Assembly (NCBI RefSeq): GCF_002994745.2
Contig: NC_037092.1
Location: 85,046,824 to 85,110,823, forward strand
Length of the DNA: 64,000 bases
Reading direction: 5' to 3'
From: Rosa chinensis
Lineage: Eukaryota; Streptophyta; Magnoliopsida; Rosales; Rosaceae
This document shows positions 1-10,240 of this stretch, piece by piece. Under the pieces are notes generated by a model. That model had not been told where the DNA came from. It did not search any database and worked only from the letters and a program-made list of their open reading frames with translations. Each line of letters opens with the position of its first letter. Position 1 is the first letter of the stretch. A program made the translations under genes and the position numbers.

Positions 1-3000
1 CTCTTACCAACAAAGGGCACCATTCTACTAAAAGGTCTTCCAATTGAACAAGATTCTGGGCTACATCATATGCGAACAGACTTTGCAGCAACTCGCAACG
101 GTAAAAAGTCAAACTTTTAAGACTCTGGAACATTACGCGTGGGGCAGGACCACTACAAATGCTCTTCACTGAATTTGGACCCAACAACTGCATCTCTCTC
201 AGTTTTGATTCTTTCGGCTCAAACCCTTCACATCCAAACACATATTCCAGGTCATCCATGCAATTTAAATATAGTCTCTCCAGATTTGGTAGTCTCTGTA
301 CCAGTTTTGATACATTCTTCAAAATATTACAAAAAGATATATGCAATACCTTCAGATTGAAGAGAGACCCATGTGGTAACTCTCCAACACACAACTCATT
401 AAGGTGGATCAGATCTATCAGATGCAACTCTTCCAAATTCACAAACACTGGTCCTTTTTGAACTCGTCTTGTTGTGTTCATCAACTCCTTCAAGTACACA
501 TAGGAATCACAAAAATAACCACATACTCTAAGATGCTTGAGCTTATGTAACCTCCCATGGTCATATTCCATAAGAATGTCACTCATCCCTTTGCAGCGAC
601 TGTACTCTAGCTTCTCTGTTTTCTTTGTCACTGTGTTGATAAACCAGTCAGGTAAGGTACTTATGGTTGCTCCATTAAGAAACAAGGATCTTGAATTATG
701 ATATTCTCCATTGACCTCAAGACATTTAGGTGTGCATTTAGCATCAGATATGCAAACCTGCCAATTTTTCAAATTTGACAAAACAGGGAAAACCAATTCA
801 GTTTCTTCTCCTTCTCTCTCAACTTCACTCCCCCAATCCTCAAATCCACAGTTTAGTATATACAGTTCTTCTAATTTATGCAACTTCGGTATCACTTTAG
901 GTGGAATTATGAGAAATTCAGCGGAACTGACATCCAAAATTCTTAGATTGGTCAAATGTCCTATTTCTCTCGACAGTTTCTTGAGAGGACATTGTCTCAT
1001 ACTAAGAATTTCAAGCTTCTTAAGTTTTCCCACTACGGATATGTCAATCAATTGCTCGCAAAAATCTAAATTCAAAGCTTGAAGGTTGGTAAGGAGACTG
1101 AATGATTGGGGTAATACGGAAATACTAGTGTTGCTAAGATCCAAGAGCCTTAATTTATTCAGATTTTGGATAAACTTTTCTGGGATCTCATTTAAATCAG
1201 CATTCTGTTTTAGTAATAAAAGCTGGAGATTTGGACATACCAACTCTTCTTCGGGTAGCTTGCGAATTTTGTTCCTCATTAGTGAAATAGCAGTGCAGCC
1301 TTCATGTAATCCGCGTGGCCGCCAATCCTCTAAACCACAGCCAACTTTTACCGTAAACCGATGCCCATCTTTAGATTTTGCAATATTCATGGCTGTATCC
1401 CGGATGACATCATGCATCTTTACACATCCAATGTATTCACTCTCCAAAAGCAAGCTAGAATCTTTCAGGTACTTGACCACTGAATCTGCTGTTCCTCTGG
1501 CTTCGTACATTGTTTCGGCATCTTGAAACAATCCTTTTCCAATCGCATACCTGAACAAGTCTTCTATATTGATTTCATGGTCTTCTGGGAATAGGCAACA
1601 GAGCAAGAAGCATGACTTGTGGTCCTCATCTTTCAAGTAATCAAAGCTTAATTTTATACATTCGAATGCATCTCCCTTATCATCAGGGTTGGCAATTTGC
1701 GACTTCTCCAGTCGTTGAGCTGCTTTTTGCCATTCCGCCAGATCTTTATCTCTGAGTGCCCTTGCAACTGCTATCAATGCAATTGGTAGACCCCTACATT
1801 CTGCAGCTACCTTTCTTGCTACGTTATTAAAATTGGAGGATTCAAAAGACCTTCCTGCATTTCTCATAAACAATTTCCAAGAATCTTCTTCTGATAAGAT
1901 ATCGAGAGGAATGCTTGCTTGGCTGTCCATGGAATTACAAACATGCAATCTCCTCGTGGTGAGTAGGACTTTAGAATTGTATTTTTTGAGCTCGTCATAG
2001 CTGGGAATTCCTATTCTTGACAAATCCATTCTCTCCCACATGTCGTCCAGGATTATAAGGATCTTATTTTTACTCATTATCTTCTCATGCAACTCAGCGG
2101 CTCTTCCAATTTCTGTCTCCCACTTGAATTTGAAGCCCAGCAGCTCTGCCAATGTGGCTTGAATATTTCTCGAGTCAGGGCTTTGGGATATGACAGCCAG
2201 AAGTACATGGTTAAAAATTCCGTTCTTGCGGGCTAGCGCGCCGACACGTTTAACCATGGTTGTCTTGCCGACCCCTCCCATTCCATAGACCCCAAGGGCA
2301 GTGACCTCGTCATCTTGAAGCACCTTCATAACCTCATTCATGCTTTTTCTTGTTGCTTCAAATGCTTGAAAATCTCCGGCGAACATTGTAAAACCGATTT
2401 CAATAGGTTGTACTTTACTGCACACAAATTCCACAATGGAGTCAACAAGATCTCTATCACTCCTACAAGAAGGGAAGAATCAAGGGTCAAATAACCACAT
2501 TCATCAGGAAAATTAACACTAAATCCAAAATAGATAGTTTCATCATGATCCTTACTTAAAATTCTTTGTATGCCACCCAGAAAAACTGGCCACTTTGTTT
2601 AACGCATCATTCCACCGCTGCACCTTCTCTGATGTGTGTCGCCCAGAGCGTTCATGCTTATCGAAAGCTCTTCGGAAACTCCTTTTCCGGTACCGTACAT
2701 CAGAGGGTTCCACATTATAGAAAAGTGGAAGAATTCTGTTGAAGTCTTTCATGCACTGACAGATACTTGTAAGTTCCTCCAAACACCAAGTAGAATGAGC
2801 ATAATTTTTCGATAGAACAACGATTGCAAACCTTGATTCTTCAATCGCCTTTAAGAGAGCGGGAGAAATAGCATCCCCTACTCGAAGATCTGGATCATCC
2901 ATAAATGTTCTAATTCCTCTCTTGTTTTGCAGCCGATCGTATAAATCAGCTACAATACTCCTTCGAGTGTCAGGACCCCTGAAACTCAAAAACACATCAT

Positions 3001-3727
3001 ACTTCCACTGAGTAGCAGAAGAGCTACTGGAACTAGGGTGGTTGTCAAACTGAATCGGCTTAGAGATGTGATGGTTACTGCTACTCGGTCCTGAAGTGGC
3101 CGGAGCTACAGGCCAAGAACCGACTTCAAGATTATTGAAATCAAACAATACTCGGGCCTCGTTCATCACATCCGAGCTTTGGAATATCAGCTCCGTCGAG
3201 CCCAATTCGACCACCCCATTCGCCGTCGGGACGCAGACCATGGTCTGTAGGCCGGAGACCTGAGCTTGGCGGGCCCGCTCGCAGGAGGACGCCGCTAGGC
3301 GGTCCGGCCCGGTGACCCAGACCGGGTTGGAATAGAAAAAGGCCTGACCCGGCAACCCGCCGCCGTTGAGGAAACCATGGGTCATGGAAACAAGGAAGAA
3401 CCATTCTGTACCAGTGACTTGATCTACGACCTCGTCGTCGGCGGTGGTGTGGGCCCCAGAAATCAAAGAGTTGAGTTCCCTGAGCACTTTCTTCCGGTGC
3501 TCCTGCTCGACTAATGACGTCATCTTTTTGGGCCTCGCTTTCCATTTATCACTCTCGTCCTTGTAGAACCCGTCGCCCCACCCGAGAACGGAATCTCCCG
3601 ACATGTCGTACGACGACTGCCAGAAGATGGCATAGGTCCAGTTCTCCCTGGCGCCCTCGATCAGCGCCTGGAGCCGCTGCTGTTGACTAAACGGCTCTAC
3701 AGCCGGAGAGTGAAGATAGTCCGACAT
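1..3727 (-). CDS. NLR with integrated MYC2-type domain: MYC_N-TIR-NB-ARC-LRR (3' end outside window)
   Basis: Predicted intracellular immune receptor. Exon 1 is 3727-2556, the intron 2555-2463 (GTAAGG donor, polypyrimidine plus TAG acceptor), and exon 2 runs from 2462 past base 1. I checked the exon 2 frame as open over most of its length, and the splice keeps frame. Residues 14-203 match the bHLH-MYC_N domain of MYC2/3/4 ([39 protein letters not shown]). Residues 241-390 are a TIR domain ([15 protein letters not shown] with the putative NADase Glu at 318). Exon 2 gives P-loop GMGGVGKTT, kinase-2 [39 protein letters not shown] and MHDVIRD, then leucine-rich repeats. Those NB-ARC motifs are RPS2/RPS5 (non-TIR) type. 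The ATG at 3727 starts an MSDY resembling the MTDY start of MYC2. No bHLH follows, so direct DNA binding is unlikely. No lesion is seen. Exon 2 contributes about 820 residues before the window ends; GTAAGAG near base 2-8 could be another donor. Confidence 0.93.
2556..3007 (-). other. TIR domain of the NLR
   Basis: Codons 241-390. It has the box-1 core ([13 protein letters not shown]), the segment around [11 protein letters not shown], the WCLEEL motif holding the catalytic-type glutamate, and a closing SGW motif next to the splice donor. Plant TIR domains act as NAD-cleaving enzymes once oligomerised. Length and order are normal for a TNL exon 1, and I see no missing key residue. Confidence 0.95.
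3113..3688 (-). other. Integrated MYC_N (JAZ-interacting/activation) domain in the NLR first exon
   Basis: Codons 14-205 of the NLR. In MYC2/3/4 this region binds JAZ repressors and the Mediator subunit MED25. The JAZ-groove motifs are kept (GWGDG at 49-53, Tyr55, EWFFLVSM at 108-115). The acidic stretch just before the groove is partly neutralised ([10 protein letters not shown] where MYC2 has a DEEVTDTEW-type sequence). The roughly 50-60 residues that normally precede this domain in MYC2 are missing. The domain joins the TIR through a Ser-rich linker ([10 protein letters not shown]) like the usual start of plant TNL proteins. MYC2 genes are intronless, so a direct genomic fusion needs no splicing event. 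Confidence 0.92.
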
Positions 3728-4432
3728 TGACGGCGAAGATTGAAAATTGAAACGAGCAAGAAAGAGACTAATTTCCAGTGAGAATTAAGCAAACAAGGGA
3801 AAGAAGGGAGAGAAGGACTAAGAAATTATTGACTGTGTGAATCCACAATAGGAAAGAGATATAGAGCACCGAATCAAAGAGCTGATGAAGGAGGAGATGC
3901 ACAGGGTACTTGAGAGCTGGAGGCCGTTGGAAAACCACTAAATCAAAACAAGAGGCAATCAAGAACAGGAAAGAATAAACTGCAAGAACAAGGTCTCACC
4001 TCTCAAGTACAGGCAGCTAGCTAAGAAGAAACTGCGAATGAGAAAACCGACCAAGGAGGTGTTCGAAGGATTAAGGAAAATAATGAAATAATCAATGAAA
4101 CATGCAGGGTGTTGGAGTCTGAACACCGTGAAAATAAATCTGACAAGACTTTTGCATATTCTATTCTAGCTAGACAAACAGCATCTTAATTCTCCACTTG
4201 CTGCCGAATAATATATTATGGATTCGGCTGGGGTGCAGATCTCCATAGTATCAATTGTGTAACGGTCCTTCCAATCTTCTCCTATTCTGCGGTTCTCATT
4301 ACATGACATAATCAATCTTTGTGACAAATTTAATTCATGCACAATTTGATATGCAGATCTGCATGGTAAAATTTTCCATATATTACAGCTTGTTTAGTTA
4401 GAGGGAGGCTTTGACTCTGTTAGTCTGTTATA
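3728..4432 (-). promoter_or_regulatory. Upstream region of the NLR-ID gene
   Basis: No gene is seen here. A TATA-like CTCTATATCTC lies on the minus strand at about 3856-3866, some 130 bp before the ATG, and is a possible core promoter. An AG|GTGAGA sequence near 4000 could be a 5'UTR splice donor. The sequence is purine-rich on the plus strand near the ATG. This is weak evidence only. Confidence 0.3.
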
Positions 4433-4720
4433 ATCCACCCCAGTGCCGGCCCTGAGGCTAGGCGAAGCAGGCCCAAGCCTAGGGCCTCATATTTTAGGGG
4501 CCTCAAAAATTTTTATTATGTAGGCCTGCAGAAAAAAAAAAAAAAAGAATCAATCTAAACCACTTTGTGTCTTCGTACACGCAACATGACCCTCTGTTTT
4601 CAATACTTCCATAGTTCCATCAGATTGAGACGCAAAGCAGTAGAGAGGAGATGATTTTCCTCTTTCTAAGTTCAAGTTTTTGAAGCTCTTTCTCAATCCA
4701 AGACAAAAATCCAATTATGA

Positions 4721-6396
4721 TTGAACATCTCAGAAGGTTTCCTCGGTGGCTATCGAAAATCTGAAGATATGCATGTTGATACTGCCATCAAAGAATTGGA
4801 ACGTCTTCTTTCCTTTCTTCAAAAGTTTAGAGAAACTGGATTTGAGGAGTCCTTGATTGAAGCTAAAGAGATTGCAAGTGAGATGGGGATTGAACCGGTA
4901 TTCATGGAAAAACGGACAATTCACAAAAAGAGACAATTTGGTGAAAGCTCTAGCGAAGCGGTGACACAATCAGCTGCAGAATCCTTTAAAGTCAATTATT
5001 TTCTCTACATAGTTGATCAAGCTATTTCTTCATTCAAAACCAGGTTAGCACAATTTCATTCAAATTTAATATAATCAGTTAATGAGCATGGTGTTTTGAG
5101 CAAGCTGATGATCATGTAACTGGTCACGTAACTGACCAAGTAACTGTAACTGGTCATGTAACTGGTCACGTAACTGACCATGTCACTGACCAAGTAACTG
5201 GTCATGTAACTGGTCACGTAATTGACCATGTCACTGACCAAGTAACTGGTCATGTAACTGGTCACGTAACTGACCATGTCACTGACTAAGTAACTGGTCA
5301 TGTAACTGACCAAGTAACTGGTCATGTAACTGGTCACTTAACTGACCATGTCACTAACCAAGTAATTGGTCATGTAACTGGTCACGTAACTGACCATGTC
5401 ACTGACCAAGTAACTGGTCATGTAACTGACCAAGTAACTGGTCATGTAACTGGTCACGTAACTGACCATGTCACTGACCAAGTAACTGGTCATGTAACTG
5501 GTCATGTAACTGACCATGTCACTGACCAAGTAACTGGTCATGTAACCCCACGTAACTGACCATGTAACTGACCATGTCACTGACCAAGTAACTGTAACTG
5601 GTCATGTAACTGGTCAAGTAACTGACCATGTCACTGACCAAGTAACTGTAACTGGTCATGTAACTGGTCACGTAACTGACCATGTCACTGACCAAGTAAC
5701 TGTGAGCACACTCTTGTATTACAAGATCATAGCTGTGAGTTTCTTCAAATTGAACAACTCTGTACCTACCACTTGATTTATCCAACTTAATGATATCTAA
5801 GCAGATTATAGCAAAGAGAATCCAAGCAGAGAAGCCGTTGTTTTGGGTGAGACATGTTTATATAGTTTATTGAACTTCATCTTCTTCTTTTTTTCTAAAC
5901 CAGGTTTGAGCAATTTAAGACTTTTGAAGAGAATTTTGGGCTTTTGTTTGATTTGGACAAGTTAAGGTCTGTAGATAGAGATAGTTTGAAGAGTTTTTGT
6001 GCTAACCTTACAAATTTATTGAAGCATGGCTAGATTTCTGATCTTAATGAAGATGATCTATATCATGACTTACGAATGTTGAGTGAAGATTTACCCAATG
6101 AAACAAAAAGAGCTATTGATGTGTTGAATTACATAAAAGAAGTTGATGGCTGTTATCCAAATGCTTGGATTGCTTATAGGATTTTGCTAACTATACCAGT
6201 CACAGTTGCCTCTGAAGAAAGAAGTTTTTCAAAGTTGAAATTGATCAAATCTTACCTTCGGTCTACTATGTCACAAGAGAGATTGAGTGGTTTGGCTATG
6301 ATATCTATTGAAAAAGATATTGTTGGAAAACTTGATTATGTAAATTTGATTAGTACCTTTGCATCTAAAAATGCAAGACGAGTCATATTTCAGTGA
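4721..6396 (+). pseudogene. hAT transposase remnant (middle part and C-terminal dimerisation region)
   Basis: Two coding pieces are seen, about 4721-5043 and 5904-6393, separated by an intron-like block whose junctions read AG|GTTAGC and CCAG|GTTTGAG and restore one frame. The last piece has the hAT C-terminal dimerisation signature (ASEERSFSKLK, then SYLRSTMSQERLSGLA). An in-frame TAG near 6031 interrupts the second piece, and the N-terminal half with the zinc finger and catalytic residues is absent. It resembles plant zinc finger MYM-type/TTF-type hAT proteins. Not functional as it stands. Confidence 0.85.
5111..5701. repeat. 12-bp/48-bp higher-order minisatellite inside the hAT intron
   Basis: About 590 bp of nearly pure 12-bp units such as TAACTGGTCATG and TAACTGACCATG. 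Units carrying TGGTCA alternate with units carrying its reverse complement TGACCA, and four units form a 48-bp higher-order repeat that recurs many times with small deletions. Minus-strand open frames here (a repeating Thr-Ser-Tyr-Val/Leu pattern) are by-products of the 12-bp periodicity. Confidence 0.95.
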
Positions 6397-6679
6397 TACT
6401 TTGAAATTGAGATATTATTTTCTTTTGTAATGTTTGAGCATTTATTTTGGGGCCTCAAATTTTTTCCTGCCTTGAGCCTCTAAACTCACAGGGCCGGCCC
6501 TGATCCACCCTAACACAATTTTCAATTTCCATTACACTAGAAGCATTGATTTGCTAGAAGCTTGCCTCCATTAGTGCAAATATGAATTTCAGTTTGGAGC
6601 ATATGTTTCATTTTTTTCACAATTGAGTGCATTTCAATCAATATGGTTCATAGATTTATGTGTTGATAAAAAGTTAAAA

Positions 6680-7527
6680 GAGAGTTTCTATTGGGACCTC
6701 CAAATCTGCTCACTTGACCTCACTCTATTATGAATTATTAAATGACATATATAACCTACTATAAAATGACTATTAAGGACAATAATTATACCAAAAAAAT
6801 TGTTATATTTATTTTCTCTAAACTTTCCAATTCAATAATATCATATTGCATTTTTTATTATTTTCCCTATCTGTTTTCATTTTTCAATTTCACTACATAC
6901 TCATTAAAGCATTCATATATATTTAATAATAAATAAAACTATGATTAAGATAAAAATGTGTGATATGCATATTGAACACATATTGGTCAGGGAGAACAAA
7001 ATACATTGTATTATGACTTAAATCTAAATCTATCCATTATATTTGCAAAAAGAAGGAAAAAAAAAGTGCTAGCAAATAAAAATAAATAAAAAATATTTAA
7101 ATAATTAATCATGAGGTGTAGAAAATAGAGAAACATTAAGAAAAAATTATTAATCTTTTTTTTTTTGCACAGCTAAAAAGAAAAAGTAAAAAAAAATCAC
7201 ATAATAATTCATGTTATTTTATTTTTATTAAATTTTAAAACTCAATACCGTGTGTTTGATTTTTTATTTTTATTGGATAAGAGATTTATGTTGTCTGATT
7301 AAGAAATAGAAATGTAATTAAGATTTATAGAGTAATTAAATCATTGAAATGACTAAGTTTTTTTTATTATAAAGATCTTATAGTTTGTTTGTAAATTATA
7401 TGAGTGAGGTTATTTGAGGAACTTTAGTGAGGTTTAATGAGTAAATTTAGTATTTGAAAATTTGATAGGAGGTGTAAAAAGCATAGAGGTCAAGTGAGTA
7501 AATTTGGAGGTTCCAATAGAAAAACTC
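6680..7527. mobile_element. Mutator-like inverted-repeat element (non-autonomous)
   Basis: The ends form inverted repeats of about 40 bp (left GAGAGTTTCTATTGGGACC, right reverse complement GAGTTTTTCTATTGGAACC, both continuing to TCACTTGACCTC). A perfect 9-bp duplication AAGTTAAAA flanks it at 6671-6679 and 7528-7536, the MULE length. The interior is AT-rich and has no coding sequence. Confidence 0.87.
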
Positions 7528-7536
7528 AAGTTAAAA

Positions 7537-7971
7537 ACTTCCATCAATCTTGATCATGAAAATATCAAGTCATCTGCAACGGAGTCCAACCCACCCGTCG
7601 TTTGGGCCTAAAAACAAATGAATATACCATTGTGATAGTGAGAAAGTTTGGGCTAGTCGTTTGGGCTTGTCGTTGTTATCATCTCGATGGTGAGCAGGTG
7701 AGACTCACAGAAGTCAGAAACCATCTCGGCATCTCCTATGACATATACATATGTTTCTAGTTTGTGACTTTTAAGAAAATAAATAAATAAACCATAGTCT
7801 CAGGAAAAGGCGCGACCACTACAAGTTGTAGACTTCATATAATAAAGCTGCACTGCAACACTAGCTTCTAGTACCCAGTTGTGAATTTCACTACAAGTTT
7901 CGGATTCTCTTCTGGGTTTCTTGAACTGAGCCTAAAGAAGCTGAAGAGCTCATTGGGTAGTATAGCTCAAG
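7537..7971 (+). other. Upstream region of the GH3 fragment
   Basis: Non-repetitive sequence before the beta-glucosidase ATG. An AT-rich CATATAATAAAG near 7836-7847 is a possible TATA element about 130 bp upstream. Nothing else is recognised. Confidence 0.3.
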
Positions 7972-8790
7972 ATGGAAACAGCTGAGAACTTAAATTGCAT
8001 ATACAGAAACCCAAACGAACCCATTGAAGCTCGAGTCAAGGACCTCCTTTCTCGCATGACTTTGAAAGAAAAGGTGGGGCAGATGACCCAGATAGAGCGT
8101 CAGGTCGCTACACCTTCTGCCATTAAAGACTTCTCAATCGGTACATCTCTCTTCCTCTCTTTATGGTTTTGTTTGTGCAACTGATGATGACTATATATAT
8201 ATATTCATGTATGTGCTAGGGAGTGTAATCAGTGGTGCAGGAAGTGGGCCGTTTAGGAAGGCTTTATCGGCGGACTGGGCCGATATGGTTGACGGGTTTC
8301 AGAGGTGTGCGCTGGAAACCCGGCTCCGGATTCCATTGATATATGGGATTGATGCTGTTCATGGGAACAATGGAGTCTTTGGTGCGCCTGGTGCCACTAT
8401 ATTTCCTCACAGTGTTGGTCTTGGGGCTACCAGGTTAGTCTTCTTCCCTCTTTTCCTAAGAAACGTGGGAAAAGAATCGAATTTGTTCTTTGAATTGGAG
8501 TTATGACTTGAAAAGAATTGAATTTTTATAAGAATGCTGGTCTCTGAAAGTGAAGAGGGTGACTATTAGGTTCCATATTCTCTGTTTCAATCTTTTCATT
8601 GTAGTATATAGATAGGTTGCTTCGACGTCAAGTAGCATAATTAATCATACAAAAGAAGGGACTTCCAATATGTCATTATGATCCAACCATTTCAAGATTC
8701 TCGTTTAATTTGTCCATAAATGTTTGAATTATGTGACAGAGATGCGGATTTGGCTCAAAGGATTGGTGAGGCAACTGCTCTTGAAGTCAG
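7972..8790 (+). pseudogene. GH3 beta-glucosidase, 5' exons only
   Basis: Start of a glycoside hydrolase family 3 enzyme (plant beta-glucosidase / exo-beta-glucanase type, normally over 600 residues). Exon 1 is 7972-8140 (RVKDLLSRMTLKEKVGQMTQ), exon 2 is 8220-8433 (IPLIYGIDAVHGNN, then GATIFPHSVGLGATR), and exon 3 begins at 8740 ([17 protein letters not shown]). Junctions carry GT and AG and keep frame. Exon 3 stops matching at about 8790 and becomes Copia reverse transcriptase sequence, so the catalytic Asp region and the whole C-terminal domain are missing. The retained exons are clean, so truncation looks recent. It may still be transcribed. Confidence 0.9.
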
Positions 8791-10240
8791 GGCCAGCAAC
8801 TAAAGATTGGCCTCTACATCAGTTTGATGTGAAGAATGCTTTCCTCAATGAAAATTTGGAGGAAGAAGTGTATATGGACATACCGCCAGGAGTCAAAAAT
8901 ATGCCTTGCGATACTGGCAAGGTTTGTAAGTTGAAGAAATCTTTGTATGGTTTGAAACAGTCTCCTAGAGCTTAGTTCGGAAGATTCTCCAAGTCTATGA
9001 GGATGTTCGGATATAGACAAAGCAACTCGGATCATACCTTGTTCATCAAGTGTAGTCAGGGTAAGATTACCACTCCGATAGTATATGTTGATGATATGAT
9101 TGTCACAAGGGATTATCTAAAAGAGATGGAGGCCCTACAAAAGTATCTTTCTAAGGAATTTGAGAAGAATGACCTTGGGCAATTGAAGTACTTTCTTGGA
9201 ATTGAAGTCGCAAGATCTAAGAAGGAAATTTCTTTGTCCCAATGTAAGTATGTACTTGAATTGTTAGCTGAGACCGGGTTGCTTGACTGCGACCCTATTG
9301 AGACACCGATCAAGATGAACCACAACCTTGCCATCTATCCAGATCAGGTTCCAACTGATAAAGGAGGGTATCTACGTCTAGTAGGGAGGCTTATTTATCT
9401 TTCTCATACTAGGCCTAATATTGCTTATGCTCTGAGTGTGGTTAGTCAATTTATGCATTGTCCCAATGAAGAGCATATGGATGCAGTGCCTCGTATTTTG
9501 AGATATCTGAATATGGCACCTGTAAGAGGTTTGTTGTTTGAAAAAAAAAAAAAAAAGAGCTGGAAGTTGTGGGGTACACGGATGCAGACTGGGCTGGTGA
9601 TAAGACAGACAGATGATCCAGATCTGGATATTTTACATTTGTTGGAGGAAACCTTGTGACTTGGCACAGCAAGAAACATAAGGTTGTCGCTAGGTCAAGT
9701 GCTGAAGCTGAGTTTCGAGGTATGGTACATGGAGTTTGTGAGATGTTGTGGATTCGTAACGTGTTGAAAGATTTGGGTTTTAAACTCCAGAAACCTATGG
9801 ACTTGCATTGTGATAGCAAGTCTGCTATTGAAATTGCTCGTAATCTTGCTTAGCATGACTAGACTAAGCACGTGGAAGTAGATCGGCATTTCATTAAGGA
9901 AAACCTGGATAGGAAGATTATCCGTTTCCTTTTTGTGCATACAGAAGATCAATTAGCAGATGTTCTTACGAAAGGAGTGTCAAGGAAAGTGTTTGACAAC
10001 TCAATTGAAAAGTTGGGCATGATTGACATCTATGCACCAACTTGAGGGGGAGTGTAGAATATTTTGTAAATATTTACTTTCTTTGTAGATATAGATTACG
10101 TTTTCTGTATAGTTATAGGAGATATTTTCCTATTAGGATTTCTCTTATATCTCTTTATAATCCTCCTATTTTGGAGATGAATAGTATTGTATTGAAGTAT
10201 TGCAAACACATCAAACCCTTATGTTCTACTCAGAAAACAC
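8790..10240 (+). mobile_element. Copia LTR retrotransposon, 5'-truncated
   Basis: Contains the end of a Ty1/copia polyprotein, a polypurine tract (TTGAGGGGGA at 10042-10051) and the start of a 3' LTR at 10053 (TGTAGAATATTTTG). No 5' LTR, gag or integrase is present. The left boundary sits directly on exon 3 of the GH3 gene. The right LTR end is not clear; about 10240 is a guess. Confidence 0.8.
8797..10045 (+). pseudogene. Copia reverse transcriptase and RNase H fragment
   Basis: Reads [19 protein letters not shown] and [11 protein letters not shown] (with an in-frame TAG after it), then the catalytic YVDDM at about 9085-9099, LGIEVARSKK, and the RNase H part (YTDADWAG, SSAEAEFRG, ADVLTKG). 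A 15-16 nt A run near 9541-9556 shifts the frame, and further stops follow near 9613 and 9852. The stop before the polypurine tract is at 10043-10045. Clearly inactive. Confidence 0.9.

Larger units (their letters stand above)
4441..6502 (+). mobile_element. hAT DNA transposon, decayed, with perfect 8-bp target duplication
   Basis: The ends are inverted: left CAGTGCCGGCCCTGAGGC, right (reverse complement) CAGGGCCGGCCCTGTGAG. The identical 8-mer ATCCACCC flanks the element at 4433-4440 and 6503-6510, the hAT target duplication length. Inside are remnants of a zinc-finger/DUF4371-type hAT transposase and a large minisatellite. At 2.06 kb it is internally deleted and probably cannot move by itself. 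Confidence 0.92.

Noticed and set aside
3141..3545. Alternative 134-codon minus-strand frame in the NLR first exon
   Set aside because: Overlaps the MYC_N coding sequence in another frame; GC-rich composition keeps it open.
5056..5785. Minus-strand open frames with repeating Met-Thr-Ser-Tyr-Leu-Val pattern
   Set aside because: They follow the 12-bp minisatellite. Any multiple-of-three repeat without stops gives such frames, and there is no gene context.
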